Source of the DNA: Bryum argenteum
Taxonomy: Eukaryota > Streptophyta > Bryopsida > Bryales > Bryaceae
Assembly: GCA_037043015.1 (NCBI GenBank)
Contig: CM073323.1
Coordinates: forward strand, 10,351,758-10,415,757
DNA: 64,000 nucleotides
Reading direction: 5' to 3'
A program made the translations under genes and the position numbers. Shown here in pieces: positions 11,286 to 21,495 of the stretch. The notes under the pieces are model-generated. The model was given only the letters and a program-made list of their open reading frames with translations. It had not been told where the DNA came from and ran no database searches. Position 1 is the first letter of the stretch, and each line of letters opens with the position of its first letter.

Positions 11286-14200
11286 ATGGCAGCAGGAGTG
11301 GCAGAGTCTTCAAGCTACCGTTTCTCAGTTTTGCTTGATGCACGCTACGCACCACTTGTTAGAAGAGGTTCAATGAGATCCGAGCAACCCTGCCCATCAA
11401 CATTTCCTGGACGGAGGGCAGCCGGGGATACAAACATTGATTTGTGGATCGATGGCAGCATTTACCCGGTTGATCCAGGAACAGGGAGGCCACCTCCATT
11501 CAAAACTCTTCGACATTGCCTGGAATTCATATGTCATGGAGAGCAAGGTCTGTATGGATATGCACGCAGATTGGGTCTCGTTGATGGAGGAGGACCTACA
11601 CGGCGTGAGATGGAAATGCAGTGCCGACATTTAGAAGAAGAACTCGGCAAGGTGAGAGACGACCTTCTTTGGCGGCGAGAAAAGGCTCGACCATAATAGG
11701 GACATTGAGGATACATGCATGCAATTGCGGATTGAATTGGAGACTATTCGAACCGAGATGAGCAGCATGGAGAGAAATCATAGAGTGACGGTGCAGGGCT
11801 TGGAGACCGAGGTTCGTCGCTGGCAGCAAGCAAGTGAGCGCGTACAGGAGGGGCCTAGCCCTTTGAAGGACACGCCTATGGGGATGCGACGTAGGGCTCG
11901 ATCGCTCAGGGGGATTCATGAGTTGAATCATGGATCAGGGTGGGCAAAACGCAGAGTGAAGCTCGTTAGGATGCATTTGCAACCTCATCTCGTGGATGCT
12001 GTCAACGACAACAACCGGGTCAACCATGAGAAGCAGCGACTTCATGGGGATAAAGCTTTCCAAACAGTAACTGCTATAGCGTTAGCAAAGATATTGTCTA
12101 GGCATGAAGGTCTCACCCTCGCAACTCAGCCATCTATGGAGCATGTTAAGAAAAAGATTGCTAGTAACGTCCTCAAGGCAATTGGAAAAAGGGTAGGGCC
12201 CAGTAATATTCTTGCTGCCTGCGACCAAGCAGGGGTGTCTTATCGCGGCTATGGTGCAATCTACGAAGCCGTGAAGGCTCCACTTCGGGATTTGACCAAG
12301 GATGGCAAATCCAACATACTACCTAGTCCCTACCACGTCAGAAGGCTTCGGCAGGAGCTAAATGCGAACTTGCCACAATTCATTGGCCAGTACTACCACG
12401 CTGAGGGAAGGATGGAGCTGCCAGCAGTGTCAAAGAAAACCAAGAAATCCGAGGAGCAGCGGAAGGAGGTGGTCTTAGATGAAAAAAACTCGCTATTCAC
12501 GGACCTTGAGGTGGTCCAGCAGAGCATGGTGATCTTTTATGGCATCACGGAATCAGGTATGCATCCTCTGCTTCTCTTGTTGACAGCAATGGTGAATGTC
12601 CGTTTGCTGCCAGCAACTGCATTGTGTGTCTTTAACAAAGGAGGCTAATTTGATTGCATTACAGAAACATTCTCACGTGAGGATATTCTTGCAGAGTTGA
12701 AAGGGGCTCCGTTGATATTTGTCCTCAAGCTGGATGAGGCAGAGATTATTAACGGGAAGAAATTTGAACGTGTTAGCATCACGTTGATGAATCGGGCTTT
12801 GGACACAAACATTCAGGTGGACCACGAGAGGTACTTCTCAGTACAATCAAAGCAGGAGATTTGGCCAGTTGCCACGTTTCAGGTCAAGAAGGAGTCCTAC
12901 GATGTTCTCTCCTGGATATTTGGAAAGTCGAACATCCCGGCTGTGATTGCAGCACAGTCAAGTGGCGAGAAACTCACGGTCTTTGAAGTTGGAGAATTCC
13001 AGGTGGAGTGGCATCTTGCTGCGGACATGAAGACGATCAAGTGTATGTACGGGCTTCAGTCGGGGCCGTCGTGTGCAATGAACTGCATATACTGCGACCA
13101 GAAGAGGATAAAGCCCACTGTGGGGACAGCAAGCCAGGCAAACGCTGCCATCAAGAGCCGTGGTAAAGCAAACTGGGTGGGGGGGCTATTTTCCAGCAGC
13201 GTACCTGAGGAACCTTGTGACATGACAACATCTAGTAGGTGGAGGCCTATCCTGCCGATTCCTTTGTCCAGAGTGCACATTTGTACATTGCATGCCTTGG
13301 TTCGATTGACGGAGAAGATTGTGCACATGCATATCATGTATGTTTGGAACATACAGAATCAGAGACTGAGGGCTACTGCAATTGAACAAATGGAGAAGTC
13401 GTTGTCCGCGATTGGGGCTCATGGTGGAAACGTGGAGATTAAGAGGGACCCCAAGCTCAGTGGCAACACTGGAAACGTGCCGCAAAAACCCTCTTTGAGT
13501 GGTACCGTTGCCAGCTGGCTTTTTAGGCCAAGCGTTTGGTCTGGCAATGATACGGCCTGGAAGGATATATGTCAAGCTGAGAATAATAATGCTAGAAGTG
13601 GAGCTGACCGCATTGCAAAGTATCAGATGTGGCAAGCCTACGAAGAGGTCGTACCATATTTGACAGGATTGGTGTTGACAGCAGAGCAACGGATGTAGTT
13701 CAAGCAGAAGATACACAAGTGGGGAAAGGCATACTTAAAGGCCTTCGGAGAGGAGCATGTTACCCATTATATGGTATGCCCACGGCTCTGTCTGTTGTTG
13801 CTTTTGGTCTTTCTTCAGTGAACCGTCTACTTGACCTAAATATCTGGCTTTTAACTTCCTTCTTCTTGTTGACAGCACGTTATTGTACGGCACTCCACTT
13901 GGTTTGTGGAACACTATGAGAGCCTTGGAGTCTGGAGCTGCCAAGGCATGGAGAAATCACACCACCAAGCAAAGGCGGCACATCAAGCACATACAGCCCA
14001 TGGTGGTGGGAAAGCACGTACTAGTGCGATTCTCCAGCAGTTCCAGCATTGGTACCGAAACATACAACATCGATATAGGAAAAAAATGGAGCTCCAGGGA
14101 GGTGAACCTGACCCGGACGCTGGAGCACGGGCCCTAGCGGCATCCAGGAGACGCGAGCGGTGGCAACAATCAAACGCTGCCATCGCCTCCAAGGAGTGGA

Positions 14201-14340
14201 GGTCAAGGAGGAGGCGTGTTGGAGGAGCATATGTTCTTGAAGAAGTCGTGGAGGGCGAAGGAGATGGCATGATGGAAGAAGAGCCGGAATGGAATGCCAA
14301 CGGTGACATGGTTGGCAGTGGGGGCGAGAAAGATGAATAG
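11286..14340 (+). CDS. Transposase-like protein of the 10.28-kb element
   Basis: Proposed exons are 11286-11651, 11710-12556, 12665-13773 and 13876-14340 (introns of 58, 108 and 102 bp, all GT-AG; the frames join exactly), giving 928 codons. An N-terminal part with a coiled coil (about residues 105-150) precedes a core with FVLKLDEAEI (Asp about 428), a block HLAADMKTIKCMYGL (Asp about 525) followed by CIYC (a Cys-x2-Cys pair), and LHALVRLTEKIVHMHIMYVW. The order Asp, then D-x-K...G-L...C-x2-C, then LHxLxR matches, as I recall it, a transposase-like family of animals and protists with an RNase H-like core. The C-terminal exon has GVWSCQGMEKSHHQAKAAH, also typical. One in-frame TAG (13696-13698) lies inside exon 3 with no credible intron to remove it, so this copy is probably inactive unless the stop is read through. 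Confidence 0.6.
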
Positions 14341-15235
14341 AGGGACGCTGCTAACAACGATGAGGACATCGCGGATGCTGGCAACAGGGGTGCCGGGGAG
14401 GATATTGCCCCCGATGTCGACATTGCACATGCTGACAGCGACTAGGGGGCTCAGAGTCATGGAGTTTTTTTTGATATACAATGTTTTGTAGAAGGGTAAT
14501 GTTATAGAGAAGTAATACCTTTCAAAGATACTGTATTCTATAGATAGGATAGTGAAGCGAGTAGTTACATGAACGCTTAAATTGTCTTCAAATGTACACT
14601 TTCATTTAATAAAATATGAAAAAATTAAAAAACTCAAATAGTTCACTTTCAAAATTTAGGAGATGTGCGAATACATAGTCAAGGAAACATCGTCCATACT
14701 CAGGCAAATTAGACTGGAATTTTTTTAACTACATGATCTCACATTCGCGATATCATATTTAAATTTTAGAAAATATGAATGTTGTTTATAGAAATAAATA
14801 TTACAAAAAGCCAAATGTTTCCCCTTTGAATCATGTTCTCTTGTAAAGTAATCTTGCTTTCAAATTTAGTTCTCTTAATTTTTGATCATATATCTTAGTT
14901 AATAAGTATTTACATTTAATATTTCTTAGAGATTTTTACGAGACCCTAGGTGCCATTAAGTTGCATCACTTCTTAATTGAATTTTCTTATTTTTAATTTT
15001 TAAATTTTATGCTTCTCAATGTGTTCCAGAAGAAAGTTTGGAGGAGAGTAGAACAGATGAAAATTTTATAATTTGATTTGGTTTGATTTGGTTACAATTT
15101 GATTAGGTTATAATTTGATTTGGTTTGATTTGGTTATAATTTTTAGATAGCTCTCTTATCTTTCATTATTTAAGGTTTTGTTCTGTTTACATTTTTACCT
15201 TTTTTTTTTTTTTTTTTTTTTCCCAAATAATTTTA
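14341..15235. other. AT-rich spacer inside the transposon
   Basis: No gene. Contains TTTGATTTGG repeats (about 15070-15140) and a 22-base T run (15200-15221). It is much more AT-rich than the rest of the element and could be a later insertion, but I find no terminal repeats. Confidence 0.5.
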
Positions 15236-15490
15236 ATGTGATGGGACTGTAGAGGAGGCTGCCTTATGATGGGCGCCTGTCAAGCCCCTGTGACCGTGGC
15301 GCCCATTCCCGCGCAGGGTAGAGGGGGAGGAGCGCCCCCCTTCCCCCCTCTCGTATCGTCGTTGCTGCCAACAGCTCGGAGCAACGCCGTGCTCGGAGCT
15401 GTGCTGAAGCAAGGTGACTTTTGGGGCAGCAGCGAAGAGGGGGAAGGCGAGGAGCGAATGAAATATAGCGGGCCGAAGAGGAGCGAAGGG

Positions 15491-15586
15491 GGAAAGGTGC
15501 GGGGAGGGAGGCGTAGATAGGAGGAAAGGTGCGGGGAGGGAGGCGCAGATAGGAGGAAAGGTGCGGGGAAGGAGGTGTAGACAGCG
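15491..15586 (+). repeat. 32-bp tandem repeat, three copies
   Basis: Units starting GGAAAGGTGCGGGGAGGGAG begin at 15491, 15523 and 15555. They sit in the very GC-rich, purine-rich stretch upstream of the gene at 16050, probably its promoter/leader region. Confidence 0.85.
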
Positions 15587-15950
15587 AAGGAGCGGAAGAG
15601 AGGTGCGGCGCGACATCGCCAGGAGGAAAGGGAGGGAGGCGCAGAGGGTGCTGCAGAGGAGGAGGTCGGGAGATCACCGCGGGAGGACGTGCGAGAGTCA
15701 CGCGCGCGAGCAGCAAGCGAGGAGGAGGAGGTCGGGAGATCACCACGGAGGACGTGCGAGGAGTGCGCGCGCATGACAAAGCAGCAGCGAAGCGGCAATG
15801 GCGGAGTCATAGTCAAGTAAGGGACAGTCTTCTCTACTTGGGTTTTTTTTTATTCTTGCATTGAGTGAAGGTTCCCAACTGAGTTGAGCTCAGTATGCAA
15901 GGGGTAGTCAAGGTAAACTGTTTTGTAGATGGGTGTGTCAGATTTTTTAT

Positions 15951-16003
15951 GAGGATTCGGAGTGAGGATTCGGAGTGAGGATTCGGAGTGAGGATTCGGA
16001 GTG
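15951..16003 (+). repeat. 13-bp tandem repeat, four copies
   Basis: The unit GAGGATTCGGAGT begins at 15951, 15964, 15977 and 15990. It lies just upstream of the start codon at 16050 and may belong to the leader or promoter of that gene. Confidence 0.9.
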
Positions 16004-16049
16004 AACTGTATGCAAGAATGCACTAACAATTCTATGTTGTGTTGCAGCC

Positions 16050-17960
16050 ATGGTTGCTGGCAGCAAGGACGACGGTGTTTTCACGCAGTGGAACCTCCCT
16101 TTCGACCTGAAGGCTCTACCGCAGGATGTGGCGGACAAGGTCGTGGTGATTGCGCCCTTTCTTCTTGGTAGGAAGAGTGCAAACTACGACGTCGATTTCT
16201 TCCACCGTACACTTGGCCTCTGCAAGGAAGGGATATCCTTCACCGAGCTCAGCAGTGACAAGGTATGCAAGAAATCGTTGTTCATTAAGAGTTGGCCGGA
16301 ACGACAAGGAGGGCGGCACCACATTGCTGATTGCACTGACAACCAGGCTATCGAGGCTTACACACTCCAACATGCGAAGGTGTATGGAGGTGAAAGCCCT
16401 GACAACGGGACATTTGGTACCTCCTTCCTTCGAGGCTGTCATCTGACGTTCGAGTTGGGCCAAGACGTCAACTGGGCAGAGAAAGCCGCGACCTTGCAGA
16501 AGGCACGTGATAAGAAAGATGCCCGCAACCCTCTGAAGCTCACACCCCCAGCCTTCAGAGAGCAGATCGAGGCCCTCATCGACGTGCTCGCTGGCCACAT
16601 CGACGACAGACCCTCTGCTGGCAACTCATCCTTGGCCATTGAGGGAGTCGGCATTGGACCTAGCCACGGGGTCCTTGTTACGGGGAGCAGCAGCAAGGGA
16701 GCGCCTGCAGCAAAGGGAGCTCGGGGTCGCACTCGAAGCCAGCTCAGGTCGAAGGCGCCCTTGATCACTGAGGAGGACAACGTGCCCAAGTCTTCACTTG
16801 CTGACAGCAAGGATGAAGACCGACCCAGCACGGATCCAAAGGTGAAGCTGGACCAGGCCAGGGCCAAGAAGGCGAGAGCTCAGGCCGACCTCACAAAGAA
16901 GGAGGCTCAGAGGGAGTTGTTTCTTAGAGATATCAAGAACCAAAAGACCTTTTCGAAGGAGAAGGAGGATGAGGAGGGCCGGTTCTATGAGGAGATTGCT
17001 GCCCACCGTGCTGCCAGCAGGCTAGCCGGGGCCGCTGGCAACAAGGCAGAGAAGAAGCGATTGGATGCTCTGGCCCGTCAAGGTGGTGATCAGATGGCCA
17101 ATGCGAGCAAGGCTGCCGAAGAAGCCCAGCTTCGCATTGACAACAAGGAGAAGCAGATGGAGGCATTGATGGGGGACATAGAGAGGTGCAAGGCCGAGGT
17201 TGGTGCTCTTAGCGTGGAGATCATGACCCTGGAGCTGGCAGCGGCATTCATTCGCCCGAAGAGTGTGCTCCCACACCTGCCATCCGAGTTCCGAGCCCTC
17301 CCCATTCAGGTTTCCGACCCTTGTCCCTTCTGTGCACGGTACTTTGTTGACGCCGCTTGTGTACCCTTGAACTGCGGCTGCTTGGCACACCCACATTGCA
17401 TGTTTGAGGTTGTCTTCTCCATTGACGCCAAGTGTAGCCGTTGCTGCCGCTCCTTGAGTGGGGGGTGGCTTGGGCAATGGGGATTTCCACTGCATGAGTC
17501 GGCTCAAGCGGAGCTCCAGCACCTCCAGGAGGTTCTCAAGTCCGAGGTGGGAGCACCAGACCTCCAGAGCCCCGTTGCTGGCAGCAAGAGGGCCGCTGAG
17601 CGCTCTTCTCCTCCTTTGGGGGAGGAAAACCAAGTCAAGAAGAAGACTCGCTTTCAAGAGGAGTCGGAGTCTTCGGGTCCGCTTGTCATCGCCAAGATCT
17701 CCGCTCAGCCCCTGGTATCCGCGGACTTGCTGCCAGCAGATGGAGGGGATGGCGATGGTGTTGCCAGCACCCAGAAGTCAGATGACCTGAGCTTCCAGCG
17801 GGAGACACAAGCCCCTCCACGCCAGGAGGCCGAGGACACAGCCACTCATGGTGGTGGACTCAGCTCCAGTACCACCGAGTCCGAGGGGACATCTCAAGAC
17901 CCGGCTGGAGCTGCCCTGGAGAAGCTGGTTGATGCCATCGCGAGCTCAGTAGAGGCTTAG
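16050..17960 (+). CDS. Transposon gene 2: coiled-coil protein with RING-like Cys/His cluster
   Basis: A single open frame of 636 aa starting at the first ATG, right after a GTTGCAG that may be a splice acceptor for a leader intron. Residues 1-185 form an uncharacterised domain (DVADKVVVIAPFLLGRKSANYDVDFF; WPERQGGRHHIADC). Residues 190-262 are low-complexity and basic/acidic. Residues 265-400 are a long Lys/Glu/Ala-rich coiled coil. Residues 425-466 carry CPFC, NCGC, HPHC and CSRC, a spacing close to a RING or related cross-brace zinc finger. The C-terminal 150 residues are disordered, Ser/Gln-rich. The gene lies between the transposase-like gene and a convergent third gene within the same TIRs. 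A DNA-binding or anti-silencing accessory protein, or a ubiquitin-ligase-like factor, would fit; neither is shown by the sequence. Confidence 0.7.
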   Translation: MVAGSKDDGVFTQWNLPFDLKALPQDVADKVVVIAPFLLGRKSANYDVDFFHRTLGLCKEGISFTELSSDKVCKKSLFIKSWPERQGGRHHIADCTDNQAIEAYTLQHAKVYGGESPDNGTFGTSFLRGCHLTFELGQDVNWAEKAATLQKARDKKDARNPLKLTPPAFREQIEALIDVLAGHIDDRPSAGNSSLAIEGVGIGPSHGVLVTGSSSKGAPAAKGARGRTRSQLRSKAPLITEEDNVPKSSLADSKDEDRPSTDPKVKLDQARAKKARAQADLTKKEAQRELFLRDIKNQKTFSKEKEDEEGRFYEEIAAHRAASRLAGAAGNKAEKKRLDALARQGGDQMANASKAAEEAQLRIDNKEKQMEALMGDIERCKAEVGALSVEIMTLELAAAFIRPKSVLPHLPSEFRALPIQVSDPCPFCARYFVDAACVPLNCGCLAHPHCMFEVVFSIDAKCSRCCRSLSGGWLGQWGFPLHESAQAELQHLQEVLKSEVGAPDLQSPVAGSKRAAERSSPPLGEENQVKKKTRFQEESESSGPLVIAKISAQPLVSADLLPADGGDGDGVASTQKSDDLSFQRETQAPPRQEAEDTATHGGGLSSSTTESEGTSQDPAGAALEKLVDAIASSVEA

Positions 17961-18573
17961 AGTCTGTTGTTTTTTTTGGTTGATAGTGCCATAGCGGATT
18001 AGTATTAGTGGCATTTACTTTGTGCCACGTTGCATTTGCATTTGCTGCCCTGATTTTTGACTCTATGTTCACAGCTGCGGTGCCAGCAAGTAGTTGCTGG
18101 CAGCAGTGTGTAAGTAGTTCCGATTGGGGGGGGGGTTGGGGTCAGACTTTAAAAAAACCGAACCTCATTTTTTTTCGACACTTATGATGAATGTTATCCT
18201 CTTTTATTTCTATCTTGTACATGTGGCTGCCACATTGGTCGTGAACCCTAATGTGTGCTGACAGCAACATGTTCTAGAAGAAGACTTTCATTCATCAAGG
18301 GGGAAGGTTACATGATTGACCATATATTTAACCATACATGATGTGTCAAGCACAAAGCATAGTCCCTTACAAGTTTAAAGAATCATTCTGGCATTGGTTT
18401 AGTGAAACATGGAGTCATCTCAAATACTGTAGGCAGACTTGTGAAGACACTAATAGATCACCTTAATGCCGTGGTGAAAACGTTGTTGTCCTACACCTCC
18501 ACTATCTTGATGGTTTTGGGAGCCGCCACCTCACCAAGAAGTACACGCCTCTCATTACGTATGTTGATCTACA

Positions 18574-19812
18574 TCAATGCCTCCAACAAAATGCGTTAGT
18601 ACAATTATGCTGATACCAAGTAGCAGCACCTTGCGTATCTAAAACCAATGGGGTGATGTTGCTTACATGTACCTTTTTTTCACGTGAACCGTCTGCTTCC
18701 ACCAAAACCATGTTGTACTCTTTGGGATCATCGTCTCCGAGCGTCATTGCAATTTCATGGCGCAAGTGGGATACAGGCCAGTCCTTGCCCACTTCAAATG
18801 CTGGCATTGGTCTCCCTCTAAATGTACAACAGACTTCTACCATCTCCACCTCTGGTAGATGGTCAATCGCATCCCATCTGTTGTTGGCAGCACCCCGAAA
18901 CCTTGTATACTGGAACCTGGTGTATAGTGTTTGTCTGCCCACATGGTACCGGAAGACAATGCTGGACCTATTCACAACGCACTTGATAACATCCTGGCCA
19001 ATGTGAAACTTCTCAGCCCATCCAGAATTCATCACACTACTTAGGAGTGCCTCTGACGGAGAGTGTAGAACGAAGAGTGTAGGAGTCCGCCGAATGCTGT
19101 CACATGCGATCGCAAACAAGTCCACCATAACGTGGACAGGCATAAACCATTGCTCATGGGCGAAACTACTGCCAGTGGACGCTTTCATCGCATTCGAAAA
19201 ATCTGCTGTCAGCTTTGTCCTGAAGGCTTCGGAGGTGTGCATGTCTGGCAAAGGCCACTCCACGTCGTTGAAACCAGGGAGCGGGATTGGTTCTATCCTC
19301 CCGTACAACGTAGGCTCTACCGGGGGAAAATATACGCCACCAAGGAAGAATGTACCCGTGTCCAACAAGTCTGTATGGCTTCGACCATTCCGCGTCGCCT
19401 CCCCAATCTCTGCATGGAGCACAAGAATGGGACTCATGATAGACGTGGGGTGCACCCAATCATCAAAGTGCGAGGAGTATAGGTAGTTTGCCGTGCATTG
19501 CCTACTTGCTGCCACAGCGGGATCCAAGCTTAATTGGCGAGGCTGATACGCATGCCGCACAAGCACCTTATCTAGGTTGCTTGCTCCACGCACACCAGGT
19601 GTCCATGAGAAATCCACGATCTGAGCCTTGAAGGCCCCTCGAAAATTATCTCCACCATGCCGCCTTGCCTCTCTACCCCAAGGCCCTTCCGACTTTGGTT
19701 GCAGCAGAACCCACGAATCCCGGTCCAGCCTCATTGGGATCCAATTGCCATGGACATCTTGATAGTTGTGCAGAATTACGCTCTGAACTATCGATTTTGG
19801 CCGTCTAGCCAT
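18574..19812 (-). CDS. Transposon gene 3: unknown protein, possible ubiquitin-like C-terminal fold
   Basis: A 412-aa open frame on the minus strand from ATG at 19812, convergent with gene 2. I do not recognise the main body (conserved-looking blocks WVLLQPKSEGPWGREARRHG at 34-53, HFDDWVHPTSIMSPILVLH at 115-133, YFPPVEPTLYGRIEPIPLPG at 161-180). Residues about 324-392 (EMVEVCCTFRGRPMPAFEV..., WPVSHLRHEIAMTLGDD) alternate strand and helix in a way that resembles a beta-grasp, ubiquitin-like domain. No membrane segments or signal peptide. Codon pattern and GC are like gene 2. Palindrome cores flank but do not occur within the frame except as weak matches. Role presumably in transposition or regulation; unproven. 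Confidence 0.6.
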   Translation of the reverse strand: MARRPKSIVQSVILHNYQDVHGNWIPMRLDRDSWVLLQPKSEGPWGREARRHGGDNFRGAFKAQIVDFSWTPGVRGASNLDKVLVRHAYQPRQLSLDPAVAASRQCTANYLYSSHFDDWVHPTSIMSPILVLHAEIGEATRNGRSHTDLLDTGTFFLGGVYFPPVEPTLYGRIEPIPLPGFNDVEWPLPDMHTSEAFRTKLTADFSNAMKASTGSSFAHEQWFMPVHVMVDLFAIACDSIRRTPTLFVLHSPSEALLSSVMNSGWAEKFHIGQDVIKCVVNRSSIVFRYHVGRQTLYTRFQYTRFRGAANNRWDAIDHLPEVEMVEVCCTFRGRPMPAFEVGKDWPVSHLRHEIAMTLGDDDPKEYNMVLVEADGSREKKVHVSNITPLVLDTQGAATWYQHNCTNAFCWRH

Positions 19813-20715
19813 GCTTCCCTAAACCCCAAGGTATTGGGAGACACAGAAATGAACTATAACATCTCCCTTTCGTACCAACCAAGGCGAGGGAACATGCTGC
19901 CAGCACAACAAAAATCAAATTTGCATAGTTTGAGCACTTGAGGAGAGCAAAATCCTGAGTTCGTATTCAGAGATGAAGTTTGAGGAATTCATGCCTAGTC
20001 ACAACGTTGCCCCCAGGAGGCAGAAAAGCTTGGATCATGTCAAGACAGGGAATTGATCGATATGAAAAAAAAGTTACCTAGTTTTGTAGCTCGCTGGCAG
20101 CAAACGGCACATTGAGTTGACAGCGAAGAAAGCCGCACTTCCACCTTGATTCAGCAAGTAACTACTCGAGCACAATTCGCTACATGAACAACACCCACAA
20201 CCCCAAATCACCTGGTCAACTCCCAGCAAGTGCCAAGTCTTGCTGCCGGCACCGAATTTCCACAATCACGTGTTTCTCCCTTCACACTAACCCGCACCCA
20301 CTCTCCCAAATCAGCTGGATTCCTCTCAGCCCCAACTCCCGCTGGCTGCAACCAATTTCCCAAGTGCGTCGCTTCTCCCGTAGCGCCGAACACCTGCTGG
20401 CTGCACTCACTCTCCCTACGAATTTCAAAAACTTCGGCACTCACTCATCGTCGGTGGAGGAGGTAGGTGGTCGGACTCGTAATTTCCTCGTTCAAAGTGT
20501 TGGCAGAAACTTTGCTGACATGAGCAGGCCGGCTCGGGATCCGGTCCTTGCTCCGCCAGTCCGCTGCCAGCCCGGCACTGTAGATGTGCCCTCCACACGC
20601 CTCGTGGGGAGGTCATTGGTTCGAGCCCCCGTGGCGGTTGCTGGCACCACGGTGGCATGTGCGGTGCCATGTCAAAAAGCACGCGGGCAGCGCTCGTTTT
20701 TTTCTCTCACGTGCC
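19813..20715. other. Right subterminal region of the transposon
   Basis: Contains palindrome cores at 19896, 20093 and 20563 plus near-matches at 20222-20250, 20340, 20394 and 20636. It is probably the promoter of gene 3 and the subterminal protein-binding region. Open frames are likely by-products of high GC. Confidence 0.55.
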
Positions 20716-20756
20716 GCTTACACGGCCTTTTCCAGACCCCATTTTGCACCTAATGT
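20716..20756 (-). repeat. Right terminal inverted repeat, 41 bp
   Basis: Inverted copy of 10477-10517. The terminal 20 bases inward from the outer end read ACATTAGGTGCAAAATGGGG on the minus strand. Confidence 0.93.
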
Positions 20757-20839
20757 TGAAAAGTGTGAGACCTTGGAATAATAGAATTGTACCCATGAAG
20801 GTAAGCTAATATATTGAGAAAATTACTCTGAAATAAAAG

Positions 20840-21490
20840 AGTATGAGAATTGAATATACCCATGATGGTAACCTATTTTATATCAAAATATAGTTACATA
20901 CCTACCTGAAAGCAATGTAGCGAGATTATAAGGCGTAAAAGAGTTGAAATGTAGGAGATTATAAGGCAAAAGTCTCCTTTATAGCGAGGGGTTTTAATTT
21001 TTGCTGCTCAGGCGTAACTAAGCAATAAGCACTACCGAGACTTGATTGATCTAATACTTACTAAACTAATTTTTAGAGGTTTTAAAGAATTTTCAAATGT
21101 CCATCATCTTCTTGCTATTGACCCTCACTCGGTGGACCTTAAAGCATCAATAAGCTCCTTGAGAGTAAATCTTTTTTCATAAGCCATCAAATTATATGAA
21201 TTAATTACTACGATTTGGGGGGATTTGCAAAGTTCTTTTCTCAAATGCTCCTTAAGTGAACCAAGATTTTGGAACTTGACTCTGCAAAGTTCTTAAGGAA
21301 ATTAGCAATGTTATCAAATCACTAAGAAACGTTGTTTATAACTAAGTAAATTTGAGGTTGAAAACACTCATTATTTTTTCATGACATTGAAGCAAGCTCC
21401 AAATTGTTCATAGCCTTGAGCAACATTTCCACAAAAGCAATGTTTGTGACATTGCAAACCCCACTATTTTCAACACTATAATAGTGATAC
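20840..21490. repeat. Segmental duplication block 2, copy A
   Basis: Matches 28960-29855 in order: ATGGTAACCTATTTTA against ATGGGGTTAACCTATTTTA, then TTTCAAATGTCSATCA, GACCCTCA, AAAGCATCAAT, and the AACGTT-rich stretch ending in AATAGTGATA. The copy at 28960 has an additional MITE (29147-29570) not present here. Confidence 0.8.
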
Positions 21491-21495
21491 TTTTT
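21205..21495. mobile_element. AACGTTGCTC-type MITE, copy 1
   Basis: The right end reads GCAAACCCCAC...ATAGTG and the left end ACTACGATTTGGGGGGATTT, resembling imperfect inverted termini of the CACTACTAGAAA kind seen at other copies (29855, 31350, 39535). Internally it has AAACGTTG and TTGAGCAACA words in both orientations. Short, non-coding, so probably non-autonomous; shared with the paralogous block and therefore older than the duplication. Confidence 0.5.

Larger units (their letters stand above)
10561..20571. repeat. Dispersed 13-bp palindrome TTGCTGSCAGCAA, 14 exact cores
   Basis: Exact GCTGSCAGC cores start at 10561, 10970, 11819, 12417, 12606, 16056, 17010, 17234, 17577, 17729, 18096, 19896, 20093 and 20563. 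Several extend to TTGCTGSCAGCAA, and about ten more sites differ by one or two bases (for example 15361, 16798, 17033, 18256, 18879, 20636). They occur in exons, introns, intergenic parts and both subterminal regions, and in coding regions fall in different reading frames, so protein constraint does not explain them. The likely role is as binding sites for an element-encoded protein. Confidence 0.85.
10477..20756. mobile_element. 10.28-kb DNA transposon with three genes
   Basis: The two ends are 41-bp inverted repeats with one mismatch (10477-10517 and 20716-20756; outermost bases ACATTAGGTGCAAAATGGGG). Between them lie a transposase-like gene (11286-14340, +), a coiled-coil/zinc gene (16050-17960, +) and a convergent gene (18574-19812, -). 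GC content inside is clearly higher than the AT-rich flanks. Fourteen exact copies of the palindrome core GCTGSCAGC occur inside and none that I can see outside. The flanks match two adjacent stretches of the paralogous block near 28825, consistent with insertion after the segmental duplication. No target duplication is evident (left flank CAAACAAC, right flank TGAAAAGT). The superfamily is not one I can name with confidence. Confidence 0.85.

Noticed and set aside
15233-15816. Overlapping Pro/Ser/Arg-rich frames on both strands
   Set aside because: GC-rich low-complexity and tandem-repeat DNA gives open frames in several phases; no conserved motif.
20600-20640. GGTTCGAGCCCCC, a tRNA T-loop or polymerase III B-box look-alike
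   Set aside because: No acceptor, D or anticodon stems pair around it, and no A box at the right distance.
20184-20753. 189-codon open frame at the transposon's right end
   Set aside because: It ends inside the TIR, is rich in palindrome near-matches and has an open frame on the other strand too; composition-driven.
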